From: Phreatobacter sp.
GTDB taxonomy: Bacteria > Pseudomonadota > Alphaproteobacteria > Rhizobiales > Phreatobacteraceae
Assembly (NCBI RefSeq): GCF_027532945.1
Contig: NZ_JAPZTZ010000003.1
Location: forward strand, 186,001 to 250,000
DNA: 64,000 nt
Reading direction: 5' to 3'
Position 1 is the stretch's first letter; every line of letters starts with the position of its first letter. This document shows positions 18,224 through 27,146 of the stretch, one piece after another. Made by a program: the position numbers and the translations under genes. The notes beneath the pieces were generated by a model. That model did no database searches, had not been told where the DNA came from, and saw only the letters and a program-made list of their open reading frames with translations.

Positions 18224-19507
18224 ATGTCGCTGATGGTCGCCAATTTCGCGCTGGTCGAGCGCAAGCTGAAGAACGTGAAGGGTCGCAAGATCGAGGCCGA
18301 GCCCTTCAAGGCGCCGGTGGTGAAGCGCCCGACGGGCCGCGCACTCGACACGATCTGGGGCTGGCGGCGCGAAAACGGCCGCGTCGGCGTGCGCAACCAC
18401 GTGCTGATCCTGCCCCTCGACGACCTGTCGAACGCCGCTTCCGAGGCGGTGGCGAACAACGTCAAGGGGACGCTGGCGATCCCCCACGCCTATGGCCGCC
18501 TGCAGTTCGGCGCCGATCTTGACCTGCACTTCCGCACGCTGATCGGCACGGGCTCGAACCCCAATGTCGCGGCCGTCGTGGTCATCGGCATCGAGGATCA
18601 GTGGACGAAGATCATCGTCGATGGCATCGCCAAGACCGGCAAGCCGGTGGTCGGCTTCGGCATCGAGGGCCACGGCGACATCGCCACCATCGCCAAGGCG
18701 AGCTACGTGGCCAAGGAATTCATGCAGTGGGCGAGCGAACTCCCGCGCGAGAAGTGCCCGATCACCGACCTCTGGGTTTCCACCAAGTGCGGCGAGAGCG
18801 ACACGACCACGGGCCTGTCCTCCTGCCCCACCGTCGGCGCCATGTATGACAAGCTGATCCCGCGCGGCATCTACGGTGTCTTCGGCGAGACCTCGGAGAT
18901 CACCGGCGCCGAGCATCTGTGCAAGGAGCGCGCGGCGACCAAGGCGGTCGGCGAGCGCTGGTACAAGATGTGGAAGGCCTATCAGGACGATGTCATCGAG
19001 GCCCACAAGACCAACGACCTCTCGGACTCGCAGCCGACCAAGGGCAACATTGCCGGCGGCCTGACGACCATCGAGGAGAAGGCGCTCGGCAACCTCGAGA
19101 AGATTGGCCGCGAGTGCCGCTACATCGACATCCTCGAGCCGGCCGAGGCGCCGGCCAAGGGCCCGGGCCTCTACTTCATGGACACGTCCTCGGCGGCGGC
19201 GGAATGCGTGACGCTGATGGCGGCCGGCGGCTATGTGATCCACACGTTCCCGACCGGCCAGGGCAATGTCATCGGCAACCCGATCGTCCCGGTCATCAAG
19301 ATCTCCGGCAATCCGAAGACCATCCGCACCATGCCCGAGCACATCGACCTCGATGTCTCCGGCATCCTCATGCGGACCATGACCATCCCGCAGGCGGGCG
19401 ACGCGCTGATCGAGAGCATCGTTCGCACCGCCAATGGCCGCCTCACCGCCTCGGAAGCCCTCGGCCATCGCGAATTCTCGATGACCAAGCTCTACCGCTC
19501 GGCGTGA
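18224..19507 (+). CDS. suyB: Sulfolactate sulfo-lyase subunit beta (UxaA-family large subunit)
   Basis: A 427-residue large subunit of the UxaA dehydratase superfamily. Family features are '[16 protein letters not shown]' (about 47-62), '[20 protein letters not shown]' near 190-210 and '[23 protein letters not shown]' near 345-367. The cysteines in KCGESD and SSCPT probably hold the metal centre. With SuyA it desulfonates sulfolactate in the cytosol. A classical altronate dehydratase would usually be one fused polypeptide beside uronate genes, which are absent here. GAGG precedes the ATG. The stop overlaps the GTG of the GNAT gene (GTGA). Confidence 0.82.
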   Translation: MSLMVANFALVERKLKNVKGRKIEAEPFKAPVVKRPTGRALDTIWGWRRENGRVGVRNHVLILPLDDLSNAASEAVANNVKGTLAIPHAYGRLQFGADLDLHFRTLIGTGSNPNVAAVVVIGIEDQWTKIIVDGIAKTGKPVVGFGIEGHGDIATIAKASYVAKEFMQWASELPREKCPITDLWVSTKCGESDTTTGLSSCPTVGAMYDKLIPRGIYGVFGETSEITGAEHLCKERAATKAVGERWYKMWKAYQDDVIEAHKTNDLSDSQPTKGNIAGGLTTIEEKALGNLEKIGRECRYIDILEPAEAPAKGPGLYFMDTSSAAAECVTLMAAGGYVIHTFPTGQGNVIGNPIVPVIKISGNPKTIRTMPEHIDLDVSGILMRTMTIPQAGDALIESIVRTANGRLTASEALGHREFSMTKLYRSA

Positions 19508-20010
19508 GCGCGCGTCTCACAGCGCGCCTCATCCTGACGCCGGTCGGCGAAAGCGATTTCGCCGACCTCTGCGCCCTCACCGCGCATCCGGAAGTCGGCG
19601 GCAAGCTGAAGCACGGGGTGCTGACGCATGAGCAGACGCGGGCCCAACTCGACGATTACCGCGAGACCTGGGCGCGCGAGGGCTGGGGTGTCTTCGTCCT
19701 GAGACGGCGCGACTCGGGCGCCTTCGTCGGCATCGCGGGGCTCTGGGACCATGATGCGGGGATCGGTGTGGCCATGCGCTATGCGGTGATGCCGGAGCAG
19801 CGGGGCGCTGGCTTCACCAAGGAAGCCGCAAAATCCATCCTCGAATTTGCGCAAGAGCAGAACATTCATGCTGTCATGGCGGTGACGCGCGACAACAATC
19901 TTGTCTCGCAGCGCATTCTGGTCGATCTGGGATTCCAGCTGCGGGAGATCCGTGAGGTGGCTCACGGGAGGCTCGTGGTGTTCCAGCAGGCGACGGAGCC
20001 TTCCCCATGA
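19504..20010 (+). CDS. GNAT family N-acetyltransferase
   Basis: A 168-residue acetyltransferase of the RimJ/RimL-like group. The core reads '[20 protein letters not shown]' at the start and '[23 protein letters not shown]' for the acetyl-CoA loop, followed by '[18 protein letters not shown]', the usual end of the fold. The acetyl-CoA loop is RGAGFT, near the Q/RxxGxG/A motif. The GTG start at 19504 overlaps the suyB stop, and the gene's own stop overlaps the next ATG, so it is coupled on both sides. An acetyltransferase is not part of known sulfolactate pathways; its substrate is unknown. Confidence 0.85.
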   Translation: MSARLTARLILTPVGESDFADLCALTAHPEVGGKLKHGVLTHEQTRAQLDDYRETWAREGWGVFVLRRRDSGAFVGIAGLWDHDAGIGVAMRYAVMPEQRGAGFTKEAAKSILEFAQEQNIHAVMAVTRDNNLVSQRILVDLGFQLREIREVAHGRLVVFQQATEPSP

Positions 20011-21044
20011 CCCTGTCCGCGACGGCGACCGCGCGTCCGCTCATGCCGGGCATGGCCCTCGCCTGCGCCGTCGCCGTGGCGGCGGTCTTCGCCGAACCGG
20101 CCCTGAAGCAGGCGACGGGGGGACGCATCGCCCTCCCCGGCATGGTCATCGCCCTCATCATCGGCATCATGCTGCACGGCCTCGCCGCGCGCCCGCTCTT
20201 CGAACCCGGCCTCACCTTCGCGGTGAAGAAGCTGCTGCGCTGGGCCATCGGCCTGCTGGGGCTTCGCATCGCCTTTGGCGACATCCTCGGTCTCGGGCTC
20301 GGCACGCTGGTCGTCGTCGGCGGCTCCATGGCCGCGACGATTGCTGCGGGCATCTGGCTCGCCCGTCGCTTCGGCGTGGCGGATGGCTATGGCGCCCTCG
20401 CCGGCGCCTCGACGGCGGTCTGCGGCGCCTCCGCGGCGCTCGCCACCACCACCGTCCTGCCGAACTATCCGCAGAAGGCCGCCGACACCGCCTTTACGGT
20501 GGTCGCCGCCAATGCGCTCTCGACCCTTGTGATGCTTGCCTATCCGCCGCTCGCGGTGCTCCTCGGCTTCGACGCCACCAAGACCGGCATCCTGCTGGGC
20601 GCCACCATCCACGACATGGCGCAGGTGGTGGGCGCGGGCTACGCCGTCTCCGAGCCGGTCGGCAACACCGCCGTCGTGGTGAAACTCTTCCGCGTCTTCC
20701 TGCTGCTGCCGGTGGTGCTGGCGATCGGCTGGTGGTTCCTGCGCCAGGGCGAACAGGCGCAAGAGGCCCGCGTGCCCGTGCCGGTCTTTGCCCTCGTCTT
20801 CCTGGCGCTGGTGGTGGTGAACTCGATCCTGCCGGGTATCCCGTCGCTCGCGGGCTCCTACGCCCTGGTCAAGGGTTGGCTCGTCTCCGTCTCCAATGCC
20901 GGCCTGCTCATCGCCATCGCGGCGCTCGGGCTCGGCACCTCGATCACCGCCATCCTCACCATCGGCTGGCGACACGTCGTCATCTTCCTCGGCACCACGC
21001 TCGTGATCCTCGGGCTGGTGGTCGGGGGCATCCTCATCACCTGA
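20007..21044 (+). CDS. YeiH/TauZ-type putative sulfate/sulfite exporter (UPF0324)
   Basis: A 345-residue membrane protein with about ten helices of the putative sulfate exporter family. Diagnostic stretches are 'LPGMVIALIIGIMLHGL', 'LLRWAIGLLGLRIAFGDI', 'GASTAVCGASAALAT' and 'GATIHDMAQVVGAGYAVS'. In taurine and sulfolactate clusters such proteins (TauZ, SuyZ) sit beside the desulfonating enzyme and are thought to export sulfite or sulfate. The same role is inferred here from its place between suyAB and slcC-comC. Transport itself is not shown by sequence. ATG 20007 overlaps the GNAT stop. Confidence 0.85.
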   Translation: MTLSATATARPLMPGMALACAVAVAAVFAEPALKQATGGRIALPGMVIALIIGIMLHGLAARPLFEPGLTFAVKKLLRWAIGLLGLRIAFGDILGLGLGTLVVVGGSMAATIAAGIWLARRFGVADGYGALAGASTAVCGASAALATTTVLPNYPQKAADTAFTVVAANALSTLVMLAYPPLAVLLGFDATKTGILLGATIHDMAQVVGAGYAVSEPVGNTAVVVKLFRVFLLLPVVLAIGWWFLRQGEQAQEARVPVPVFALVFLALVVVNSILPGIPSLAGSYALVKGWLVSVSNAGLLIAIAALGLGTSITAILTIGWRHVVIFLGTTLVILGLVVGGILIT

Positions 21045-21053
21045 AGGCCCGGC

Positions 21054-21989
21054 ATGACCGACATCGTCATCTCTGAATTCATGGACGAGGCGGCGGTCGA
21101 GGACCTCAGGCGCGATTTTTCCGTCACCTATGACAAGGGGCTGGTGGACCGGCCAGACGAGCTTGCGCGCCTGATTGCCGGCGCGCGGGCGCTGATCGTG
21201 CGCAACCGCACGCAGGTGCGCGGCGCGCTGCTGGCGGCGGGCGCGAAGCTCGAGGCCATCGGCCGGCTCGGCGTCGGGCTCGACAATATCGATGTCGAGG
21301 CTGCCAAGGCGCGCGGCATTGCCGTGCTGCCGGCGACCGGGGCCAACGACGTCTCCGTCGCGGAATGGGCGGTGACGACGATCATGGTCCTGCTGCGCGG
21401 CGCCTATTACGCCACCGCCGACGTTGCCGCCGGCACCTGGCCGCGCGAACGGCTGATGGGCCGCGAGATCTCGGGCAAGGTGCTCGGGCTCGTCGGCTTC
21501 GGCGCCATCGCGCGCGAGACGGCCGTGCGCGCCAAGGCGCTCGGCATGGACATCATCGCCGCCGATCCCTTCGTTGCCGCCGACGACCCCGCCTGGGGAC
21601 GGATCGGCGCGCGCTCCGTGAGCCTCGACGCGCTGGTGGCCGAGGCCGATGCGGTGAGCCTGCACGTGCCGCTGACACCCGAGACCCGCAACCTCATCGA
21701 TGCCAGGCGCCTCGCCACCATGAAGCCCGGCGCGGTGCTGGTGAACGCCGCCCGCGGCGGCGTCGTGGACGAGGCCGCGCTCGCCGCGGCTCTCCGCGCC
21801 GGGACCATTGCCGGGGCAGCCCTCGATGTCTTCGATGTGGAGCCGCTGAAGGCGGGATCACCGCTCACCGGCTGCCCCAACCTCATCCTCACCCCCCACA
21901 TTGCCGGGGTGACGGTGGAGAGCAATGTGCGTGTCTCCTCGGTCACCGCCGCCAATGTCCGCCGCGTGCTCGAGGAGCGCCGTTCATGA
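21054..21989 (+). CDS. slcC: Probable (S)-sulfolactate dehydrogenase, D-2-hydroxyacid dehydrogenase family
   Basis: A 311-residue NAD-dependent 2-hydroxyacid dehydrogenase. The N-terminus 'VISEFMDEAAVEDL' and the C-terminal 'PHIAGVTVESNVRVS' resemble SlcC of sulfolactate degraders as I recall it. The Rossmann loop is 'GLVGFGAIARE' (about 143-153). The catalytic Arg is in 'NAARGGVVDE', the Glu in 'DVFDVEP' and the His in 'LTPHIAG'. SlcC oxidises (S)-sulfolactate to sulfopyruvate, which ComC then reduces to the (R) form for SuyAB. A phosphoglycerate-dehydrogenase-like role is the alternative on sequence alone. The stop overlaps the comC start. Confidence 0.8.
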   Translation: MTDIVISEFMDEAAVEDLRRDFSVTYDKGLVDRPDELARLIAGARALIVRNRTQVRGALLAAGAKLEAIGRLGVGLDNIDVEAAKARGIAVLPATGANDVSVAEWAVTTIMVLLRGAYYATADVAAGTWPRERLMGREISGKVLGLVGFGAIARETAVRAKALGMDIIAADPFVAADDPAWGRIGARSVSLDALVAEADAVSLHVPLTPETRNLIDARRLATMKPGAVLVNAARGGVVDEAALAAALRAGTIAGAALDVFDVEPLKAGSPLTGCPNLILTPHIAGVTVESNVRVSSVTAANVRRVLEERRS

Positions 21990-22978
21990 GCAAGGTCACG
22001 CTGGAGGCGGCGCGCGCCTGGGTCGCCGGGATCTTCATCGGGAACGGCGCCCGTGCCGAAGCCGCCCGTTCGGTCGCGGCGGCGCTGGTGCGCGCCGAGG
22101 CGGAGGGGCTGAAGGGTCACGGCCTGTCGCGCATCCCGACCTATCTGACCATGCTCACGAGCGGCAAGATTGATGGCGCCGCTGTGCCGACCACCAAGCG
22201 CGTGCGCGCCGCGACGCTCGCCATCGATGCCGCCAATGGTTTCGCCTATCCGGCCGTTGACCTCGCGCTGGCCGAACTCCCGGCCATTGCGGCGGAGACC
22301 GGCATCGCCGCAGCGACCATCGCCCGCTCCAACCATGCCGGCGCCCTCGGCGCGCATGTCGAGGCTCTGGCCGACCGCGGCCTCATCGCCCTGTTCTTCG
22401 CCAACACGCCCGAGGCCATCGCGCCGGCGGGCGGCACGAAAGCTGTCTACGGCACCAACCCCATCGCCTTCGCCTGCCCCCTGCCCGGTCGCCCCGCGAT
22501 CGTGGTTGATCTGGCGCTGTCCACGGTTGCGCGCGGCAACATCGTCGCCGCCAACCAGAAGGGCGAGGCGATCCCGGAGGGCTGGGCGCTCGATGCCGAG
22601 GGCCAGCCGACGACGGATGCCGCCAAGGCGCTGAAGGGCACGATGGTGGCGCTGGGCGGGCCGAAGGGGACGGCCCTCGCCCTCATGGTCGAGGTGCTGG
22701 CGGCAGCCCTCACCGGCGCCCATCTCGCCTTCGAGGCGTCCTCCTTCCTCGACGACAAGGGCCCGCCGCCCGGCACCGGCCAGACCATTCTGGCCATCGA
22801 CCCGGCGGGCTTCGGCCATGCCGGCTTCGGCGAGCGGATCACCACGCTTGCCGCCGCCATCGAGGCGCAGGCCGGCGCGCGCCTTCCCGGCCAGCGTCGC
22901 CTGGCGCTGCGGCAGAAAGCCGAGGCCGAGGGGATCGCGCTGCCCGCCGATCTCGTCGCCAAGCACGGACCGGCCTGA
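21986..22978 (+). CDS. comC: Probable (R)-sulfolactate dehydrogenase, malate/L-sulfolactate dehydrogenase family
   Basis: A 330-residue member of the Ldh/MDH-2 family, a fold unrelated to the classical lactate dehydrogenases. Characteristic stretches are 'RAEAEGLKGHGLSRIPTYL', 'IARSNHAGALGAHVE', with the catalytic His in SNHAG, and 'YGTNPIAFACPLPG'. ComC-type enzymes interconvert sulfopyruvate and (R)-sulfolactate with NAD(P)H. Together with SlcC it would act as a two-enzyme racemase feeding SuyAB. Malate or ureidoglycolate dehydrogenase activities exist in the same family, but the context favours ComC. The ATG overlaps the slcC stop by four bases. Confidence 0.82.
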   Translation: MSKVTLEAARAWVAGIFIGNGARAEAARSVAAALVRAEAEGLKGHGLSRIPTYLTMLTSGKIDGAAVPTTKRVRAATLAIDAANGFAYPAVDLALAELPAIAAETGIAAATIARSNHAGALGAHVEALADRGLIALFFANTPEAIAPAGGTKAVYGTNPIAFACPLPGRPAIVVDLALSTVARGNIVAANQKGEAIPEGWALDAEGQPTTDAAKALKGTMVALGGPKGTALALMVEVLAAALTGAHLAFEASSFLDDKGPPPGTGQTILAIDPAGFGHAGFGERITTLAAAIEAQAGARLPGQRRLALRQKAEAEGIALPADLVAKHGPA

Positions 22979-23091
22979 GGCTCCTCGGCGTTCCGCGCGA
23001 CAGCTCCGCCGCCGCGCGGCTTGCGCGTCTCGCGCCCTGTCGTTACCGGAGGGGCACATCCTTCTCACCGCCGACCGGCAGAGGACATTCC

Positions 23092-24339
23092 ATGAGCGTC
23101 GCCAACGGCCGTACCCTGCTCGCCATTCCCGGCCCGACCAATGTTCCCGACCGCGTGCTGCAGGCGATGATGCGGCCGGCCGAGGAGATCTATTCCGGCC
23201 CGATGGTGGCGCTGACGGACAGCCTCCTGGCCGACCTCAAGACCATCTTCGGCACCAAGGCGCGGACCTATATCTACGCCGCCAACGGCCATGGCGGCTG
23301 GGAGGCAGCGATCTCCAACGTGCTGTCGCGCGGCGACAAGGTGCTGGTGCTGGCGAGCGGCCGCTTCGCCATCGGCTGGGGCCAGATGGCCGCGTTCATG
23401 GGCGCCGATGTCGAGGTGATGGAAGGCTCCTGGCGGGCGGCCATCGACCCGGCCCAGGTCGAGGAGCGGCTGCGTCGCGACACCTCCCATTCCATCAAGG
23501 CGATCCTGATGGTGCAGATCGACACGGCCTCGGGCGTCGTCAACGACGTCAAGGCCGTGCGCCGCGCTATCGACGCGGCAGGCCATCCCGCCCTGTTCTT
23601 GGTGGATGGCGTCGCCTCGCTCGCCTGCATGCCCTTCGCCATGGACGAGTGGGGCATCGACGTCGCCATGTCGGCCTCGCAGAAGGGGCTGATGACGCCG
23701 CCCGGCCTCGCCTTCGTCGCCGCCAACGACAAGGCGCACAAGGCGCACGAGACCGCTGATATGAAGACGCTCTACTGGGACTGGACGGCGCGCCAGGGCA
23801 AGGAGCACTACATGAAATATTGCGGCACGCCGCCGGAGCACCTGCTCTTCGCGCTGCGCGCCGCGCTCGACATGATCATGGAAGAGGGCCTGCCCGCCGT
23901 GTGGAAGCGCCATGCGCTCCTCGCCGAGGCGACCCATGCCGCCATCGGCAAGTGGGCCGAGGGCCAGGTTATCGCCTGCAACATCCTCGAGCCGTCGCAG
24001 CGCTCAGCCTCGGTGACACCGGTCCTGGTGCAGGGGGCCGATGCCGAGGCGATTGCCACCTACACCCAGCGCATCTGCGGCGTGACGCTCGGCTCGGCCA
24101 TCGGCGAGCTCTCGGGCCGGGCCTTCCGCATCGCCCATATGGGCCACACCAATGCGCCGATGGTGCTCGGTACGCTCTCGGCGGTGGAGATGGCGCTCCA
24201 GGCGCTGAACATTCCCCACGGCTCCGGCGGCGTCGCGGCGGCGGTCGCGAGCCTCGCCAAGGGGGCCGGCCTGCCGGGCAAGCCGGCGGATCACGAGGTG
24301 CCGGAGAACGACCTGGCGCTCGCCACCGCTCCCGCCTGA
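23092..24339 (+). CDS. Class V aminotransferase, alanine/serine-glyoxylate aminotransferase family
   Basis: A 415-residue PLP enzyme. 'AIPGPTNVPDRVLQAMMRP' at the start and 'ANGHGGWEAAISNVL' are the SGAT/AGXT signatures. PLP binds Lys198 in 'SASQKGLMTPPG', after 'FLVDGVASLA' with the cofactor Asp172. Family members use glyoxylate or pyruvate as acceptors and serine or alanine as donors. It follows comC after 113 bases, as the last gene of the suy direction. A cysteate:2-oxoacid transaminase making sulfopyruvate would complete the pathway, but this is inference; serine-glyoxylate aminotransferase is the conservative call. Its stop lies in the loop of a 10-bp hairpin. Confidence 0.88.
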   Translation: MSVANGRTLLAIPGPTNVPDRVLQAMMRPAEEIYSGPMVALTDSLLADLKTIFGTKARTYIYAANGHGGWEAAISNVLSRGDKVLVLASGRFAIGWGQMAAFMGADVEVMEGSWRAAIDPAQVEERLRRDTSHSIKAILMVQIDTASGVVNDVKAVRRAIDAAGHPALFLVDGVASLACMPFAMDEWGIDVAMSASQKGLMTPPGLAFVAANDKAHKAHETADMKTLYWDWTARQGKEHYMKYCGTPPEHLLFALRAALDMIMEEGLPAVWKRHALLAEATHAAIGKWAEGQVIACNILEPSQRSASVTPVLVQGADAEAIATYTQRICGVTLGSAIGELSGRAFRIAHMGHTNAPMVLGTLSAVEMALQALNIPHGSGGVAAAVASLAKGAGLPGKPADHEVPENDLALATAPA

Positions 24340-24349
24340 GCGGGAGCGG
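24326..24349. terminator. GC-rich hairpin between convergent genes
   Basis: CCGCTCCCGC and GCGGGAGCGG form a perfect 10-bp stem with a CTGA loop. The loop contains the TGA stop of the aminotransferase gene. It lies 16 bases from the end of the convergent oxidoreductase gene and could stop transcription both ways. No T-run follows. Confidence 0.45.
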
Positions 24350-24364
24350 CGGGGCGCCCTACCG

Positions 24365-25381
24365 TCAGCCGACCTTCACGACCAGCTTGCCGAAGTTCTT
24401 GCCCTTGAGCAGGCCGATGAAGGCCTCCGGCGCGGCGTCGAGACCCTCGACCACGTCCTCGCGGTACTTGACCTTGCCCTCGGCGATCCAGCGGCTCATG
24501 TCGGTGAAGAAGGCCTTGGACTGGTCGGCAAAGTCGCGAACGATGAAGCCGCGGATGGTCAGACGCTTGGTCAGCGCGTCGCGCATCAGCAGCGACAGGC
24601 GGTCAGGGCCTTCCGGCAGCGACGTCGCGTTGTACTGGGCGATGAGGCCGCAGACCGGAATGCGCGCGAAGAAGTTCAGCAGCGGCAGCACCGCGTCGAA
24701 GACATGGCCGCCGACATTCTCGAAATAGACGTCGATGCCGTTCGGGCAGGCCTTCTTCAGGTCCTCCTTGAAGGTCGGCGAGCGGTGGTCGAGCGCCACG
24801 TCGAAGCCGAACTCCTCGGTGAGCGCGCGCACCTTGTCGGCGCCGCCCGCGATGCCGACGGCCCGCGCGCCCTTGATCTTGGCGATCTGTCCGACGGCCG
24901 AGCCGACCGGGCCGGTGGCAGCGGCGACAACCACGGTCTCGCCTTCCTTCGGCTGGCCGATGGTGAGCAGGCCCGTATAGGCCGTCATGCCGGGCATGCC
25001 GAGGACGCCGACAGCGGTCGAGATCGGCGCCAGGCTCGGATCGACCTTGCGCAGGTCCTTGGCGTCGGCAATGGCGTGGGACTGCCAGCCGGAATGGGAC
25101 AGCACGATGTCGCCGGGACGGAAGCGCTCGCTGTTGGAGGCGAGCACCTCGGCGACCGTGCCGCCCTCCATGACGCCGCCGATCGGCACCGGGGCGGCAT
25201 AGGACTTGGCGTCGTTCATGCGGCCGCGCATGTAGGGGTCGAGCGAGAGATAGCGGATCTTCAGCAGGACCTGGTCAGGACCGGGCGCGGGCAGCGCCGT
25301 CTCGACGATGGCGAAATTGGCGGGCGTCGGCTCACCGTGCGGACGGCTGGCGAGCGTGATCTGGCGTGAGATGGTGGACAT
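24365..25381 (-). CDS. NADP-dependent oxidoreductase, MDR family (CurA/YncB-like)
   Basis: A 338-residue zinc-free medium-chain dehydrogenase/reductase. 'LSLDPYMRGRMNDAKSY' and 'GGVMEGGTVAEVLAS' are characteristic of the leukotriene B4 dehydrogenase/2-alkenal reductase branch. The nucleotide-binding loop is 'AATGPVGSAVGQIAKIKG', and 'YFENVGGHVFDAVLPLL' also fits. Such enzymes reduce the C=C bond of alpha,beta-unsaturated carbonyls with NADPH, a detoxification role. It converges on the suy-side aminotransferase and probably is not part of that pathway. Confidence 0.88.
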   Translation of the reverse strand: MSTISRQITLASRPHGEPTPANFAIVETALPAPGPDQVLLKIRYLSLDPYMRGRMNDAKSYAAPVPIGGVMEGGTVAEVLASNSERFRPGDIVLSHSGWQSHAIADAKDLRKVDPSLAPISTAVGVLGMPGMTAYTGLLTIGQPKEGETVVVAAATGPVGSAVGQIAKIKGARAVGIAGGADKVRALTEEFGFDVALDHRSPTFKEDLKKACPNGIDVYFENVGGHVFDAVLPLLNFFARIPVCGLIAQYNATSLPEGPDRLSLLMRDALTKRLTIRGFIVRDFADQSKAFFTDMSRWIAEGKVKYREDVVEGLDAAPEAFIGLLKGKNFGKLVVKVG

Positions 25382-25622
25382 GGGACGTCTCTCCCGTAGG
25401 CGGGCCCGCAGGCGGCGGGCCTTTCGCGTTCCTCCCTTAATGAGCCGGGAGCGTCGGTACAATCTGCCGCAGGGTTAGGGTGGCGTCAGCGATCGCCGTC
25501 GCCTGCGGCTCGCCCGCATACTGGCGGATCCTTGCGAAACGGACGTGCCTCTTGGGTCTCGCGCGGCCGTGCACCATGCCAACCTTGTCCGGCAGCCGGG
25601 AATATTCTTGCTGTCGCCAAGA

Positions 25623-25644
25623 TTTTCCGAAGAAATTCGGAAAA
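25623..25644. repeat. Perfect inverted repeat TTTTCCGAA-GAAA-TTCGGAAAA
   Basis: Two 9-base arms separated by GAAA. As RNA this is a hairpin closed by a GNRA-type tetraloop; as DNA it is a strong dyad for a regulator. It sits about 50 bases upstream of the predicted rhlE promoter, so an operator reading is more likely than a terminator. Confidence 0.6.
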
Positions 25645-25693
25645 ACATCAGCACCGTTTCTGAGGTTTGCAGAGCCGTTTTTCGACGACGGGC

Positions 25694-25722
25694 TTGACTG
25701 GCGTGCAAACGTGCCTCATGCT
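25694..25722 (+). promoter_or_regulatory. Predicted promoter for rhlE
   Basis: TTGACT (25694-25699), 17-base spacer, CATGCT (25717-25722). The -35 matches five of six consensus bases; the -10 is weak. It is the best candidate in the region upstream of the helicase. Confidence 0.35.
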
Positions 25723-25781
25723 GCAAGCACCATCGTCGTGATTGCGCTGCGCCGCCTTCTGTGAGTAACCAGGCGTCGACA

Positions 25782-25795
25782 ACCGGATATCCGGT
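25782..25795. repeat. Perfect 14-base palindrome ACCGGATATCCGGT
   Basis: A self-complementary site in the predicted helicase leader, about 95 bases before the start codon. It could be an operator or the base of an RNA fold. Confidence 0.5.
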
Positions 25796-25891
25796 GCGAC
25801 AACGTTGTCTGGGCCGCCCGGCGCGCGGTTCGTGACTGTGAAACTGGAGGACGCAAGACGCGTTTCCGGTCGACTTGAAAGACTGATTTTC

Positions 25892-27112
25892 TTGAACAAT
25901 TCATCCTTCGTGGACCTCGGCCTGGCCGAGCCACTTTTGCGTTCCCTGCGTGATGCCGGGTACGAGACGCCCACGCCGATCCAGGCGAAGGCCATCCCTC
26001 ATCTGCTGGACGATCACGATCTCATCGGCATCGCCCAGACCGGCACCGGCAAGACCGCGGCTTTCAGCCTGCCGATCCTGCAGCACCTCTCCGAGGACCG
26101 CGTTCCCCTGCCGGCCAAGGGCGTTCGTGCCCTTGTGCTCGCGCCGACGCGCGAACTCGCGCTGCAGATCTTCGACAACGTCACCCGCCTGTCCAAGCAC
26201 CTGAAGCTGCGCCATGCGGTGATCTTCGGCGGCGTCGGGCAGAACCCGCAGGCCCAGGCCATCGCCCGTGGCATCGACGTGCTGGTGGCGACCCCCGGCC
26301 GTCTCATCGACCTGATGGGCCAGGGCCTCGTGCGGCTCGACACGGTCACCCACCTCGTCCTCGACGAGGCGGACCGGATGCTGGACATGGGCTTCATCCG
26401 CGACGTCCGGAAGATCCTCGCCAAGCTCCCCGAGCAGCGCCAGTCCATGCTGTTCTCCGCCACCATGCCGACGGAAGTGGCCAAGCTCGCCCGCGACATG
26501 CTCTGGGAGCCGATGCGGGTCGAGGTCACGCCGGAAATCGTCACGGTCGAGGCCATCGAGCAGCACGTCTTCCATGTCGGCACGTCCGACAAGCGTCAGC
26601 TCCTCGAGAAACTGCTCACCGACCCGGCGCTTGCCCGCGTCGTTGTCTTCACGCGCACCAAGCACGGGGCGAACCGCCTTGCCGGGCAGCTCGTGAAGTC
26701 CGGCTTCTCGGCCGACGCCATCCACGGCAACAAGAGCCAGAACGCCCGCCAGCGCGCGCTCGCGGCCTTCAAGTCCGGCGAGTGCCGCATCCTGGTGGCC
26801 ACTGACCTCTTCGCCCGCGGCATCGACGTGGCGGAGGTCACCCACGTGGTGAACTTCGACCTGCCCAACGAGCCCGAGAGCTACGTCCACCGCATCGGCC
26901 GCACCGGCCGCGCCGGCCGGACGGGCATCGCTCTTGCCTTCTGTGATACTTCAGAGCGCGGCCACCTCGCCGCGATCGAGAAACTGACGCGCGTGCGCCT
27001 CGCCGTGGCGGCGTCTCCCATCCAGGCCTCGTCGCCGGCACAGCGGACCGAATTCCGCCCGCCGGCGAAGAAGCCTGCCAGGCGTCCGCAGTCCCGCCCA
27101 CGGGCTGCCTGA
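25892..27112 (+). CDS. rhlE: DEAD-box ATP-dependent RNA helicase, RhlE type
   Basis: A 406-residue RNA helicase. Motifs are in order: the Q motif (Phe6 to Gln31), AQTGTGKT (48-55), PTRELA (85-90), TPGRL (134-138), DEAD (158-161), SAT, then [11 protein letters not shown] and [11 protein letters not shown] short basic tail ([14 protein letters not shown]) helps bind RNA. It unwinds structured RNA in ribosome maturation or decay, often during cold growth. The TTG at 25892 is chosen because the conserved '[14 protein letters not shown]' begins five codons later; no ATG fits. The cold-shock gene follows after 34 bases, suggesting a shared cold-adaptation unit. Confidence 0.9.
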   Translation: MNNSSFVDLGLAEPLLRSLRDAGYETPTPIQAKAIPHLLDDHDLIGIAQTGTGKTAAFSLPILQHLSEDRVPLPAKGVRALVLAPTRELALQIFDNVTRLSKHLKLRHAVIFGGVGQNPQAQAIARGIDVLVATPGRLIDLMGQGLVRLDTVTHLVLDEADRMLDMGFIRDVRKILAKLPEQRQSMLFSATMPTEVAKLARDMLWEPMRVEVTPEIVTVEAIEQHVFHVGTSDKRQLLEKLLTDPALARVVVFTRTKHGANRLAGQLVKSGFSADAIHGNKSQNARQRALAAFKSGECRILVATDLFARGIDVAEVTHVVNFDLPNEPESYVHRIGRTGRAGRTGIALAFCDTSERGHLAAIEKLTRVRLAVAASPIQASSPAQRTEFRPPAKKPARRPQSRPRAA

Positions 27113-27146
27113 CAATCCCTCCACCGCCAACATCGAGGAGCATTCC

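Larger units (their letters stand above)
25382..25891. other. 510-base intergenic region and rhlE leader
   Basis: No protein-coding signal is convincing here. The region is less GC-rich around 25590-25700. It holds a 9-bp inverted repeat at 25623-25644, a promoter candidate at 25694-25722 and a 14-base palindrome at 25782-25795. About 165 bases would lie between that promoter and the helicase start, a long leader. Confidence 0.6.

Noticed and set aside
17984-19468. A 494-codon open frame on the minus strand opposite suyB
   Set aside because: Its translation is Arg/Gly/Asp/His-rich without family motifs and mirrors the codon bias of suyB; a frame of this length is expected by chance in GC-rich coding DNA.
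17873-19507. Altronate dehydratase (uxaA) for the split dehydratase genes
   Set aside because: No uronate pathway genes are nearby, while two sulfolactate-type dehydrogenases and an exporter are; kept only as an alternative.
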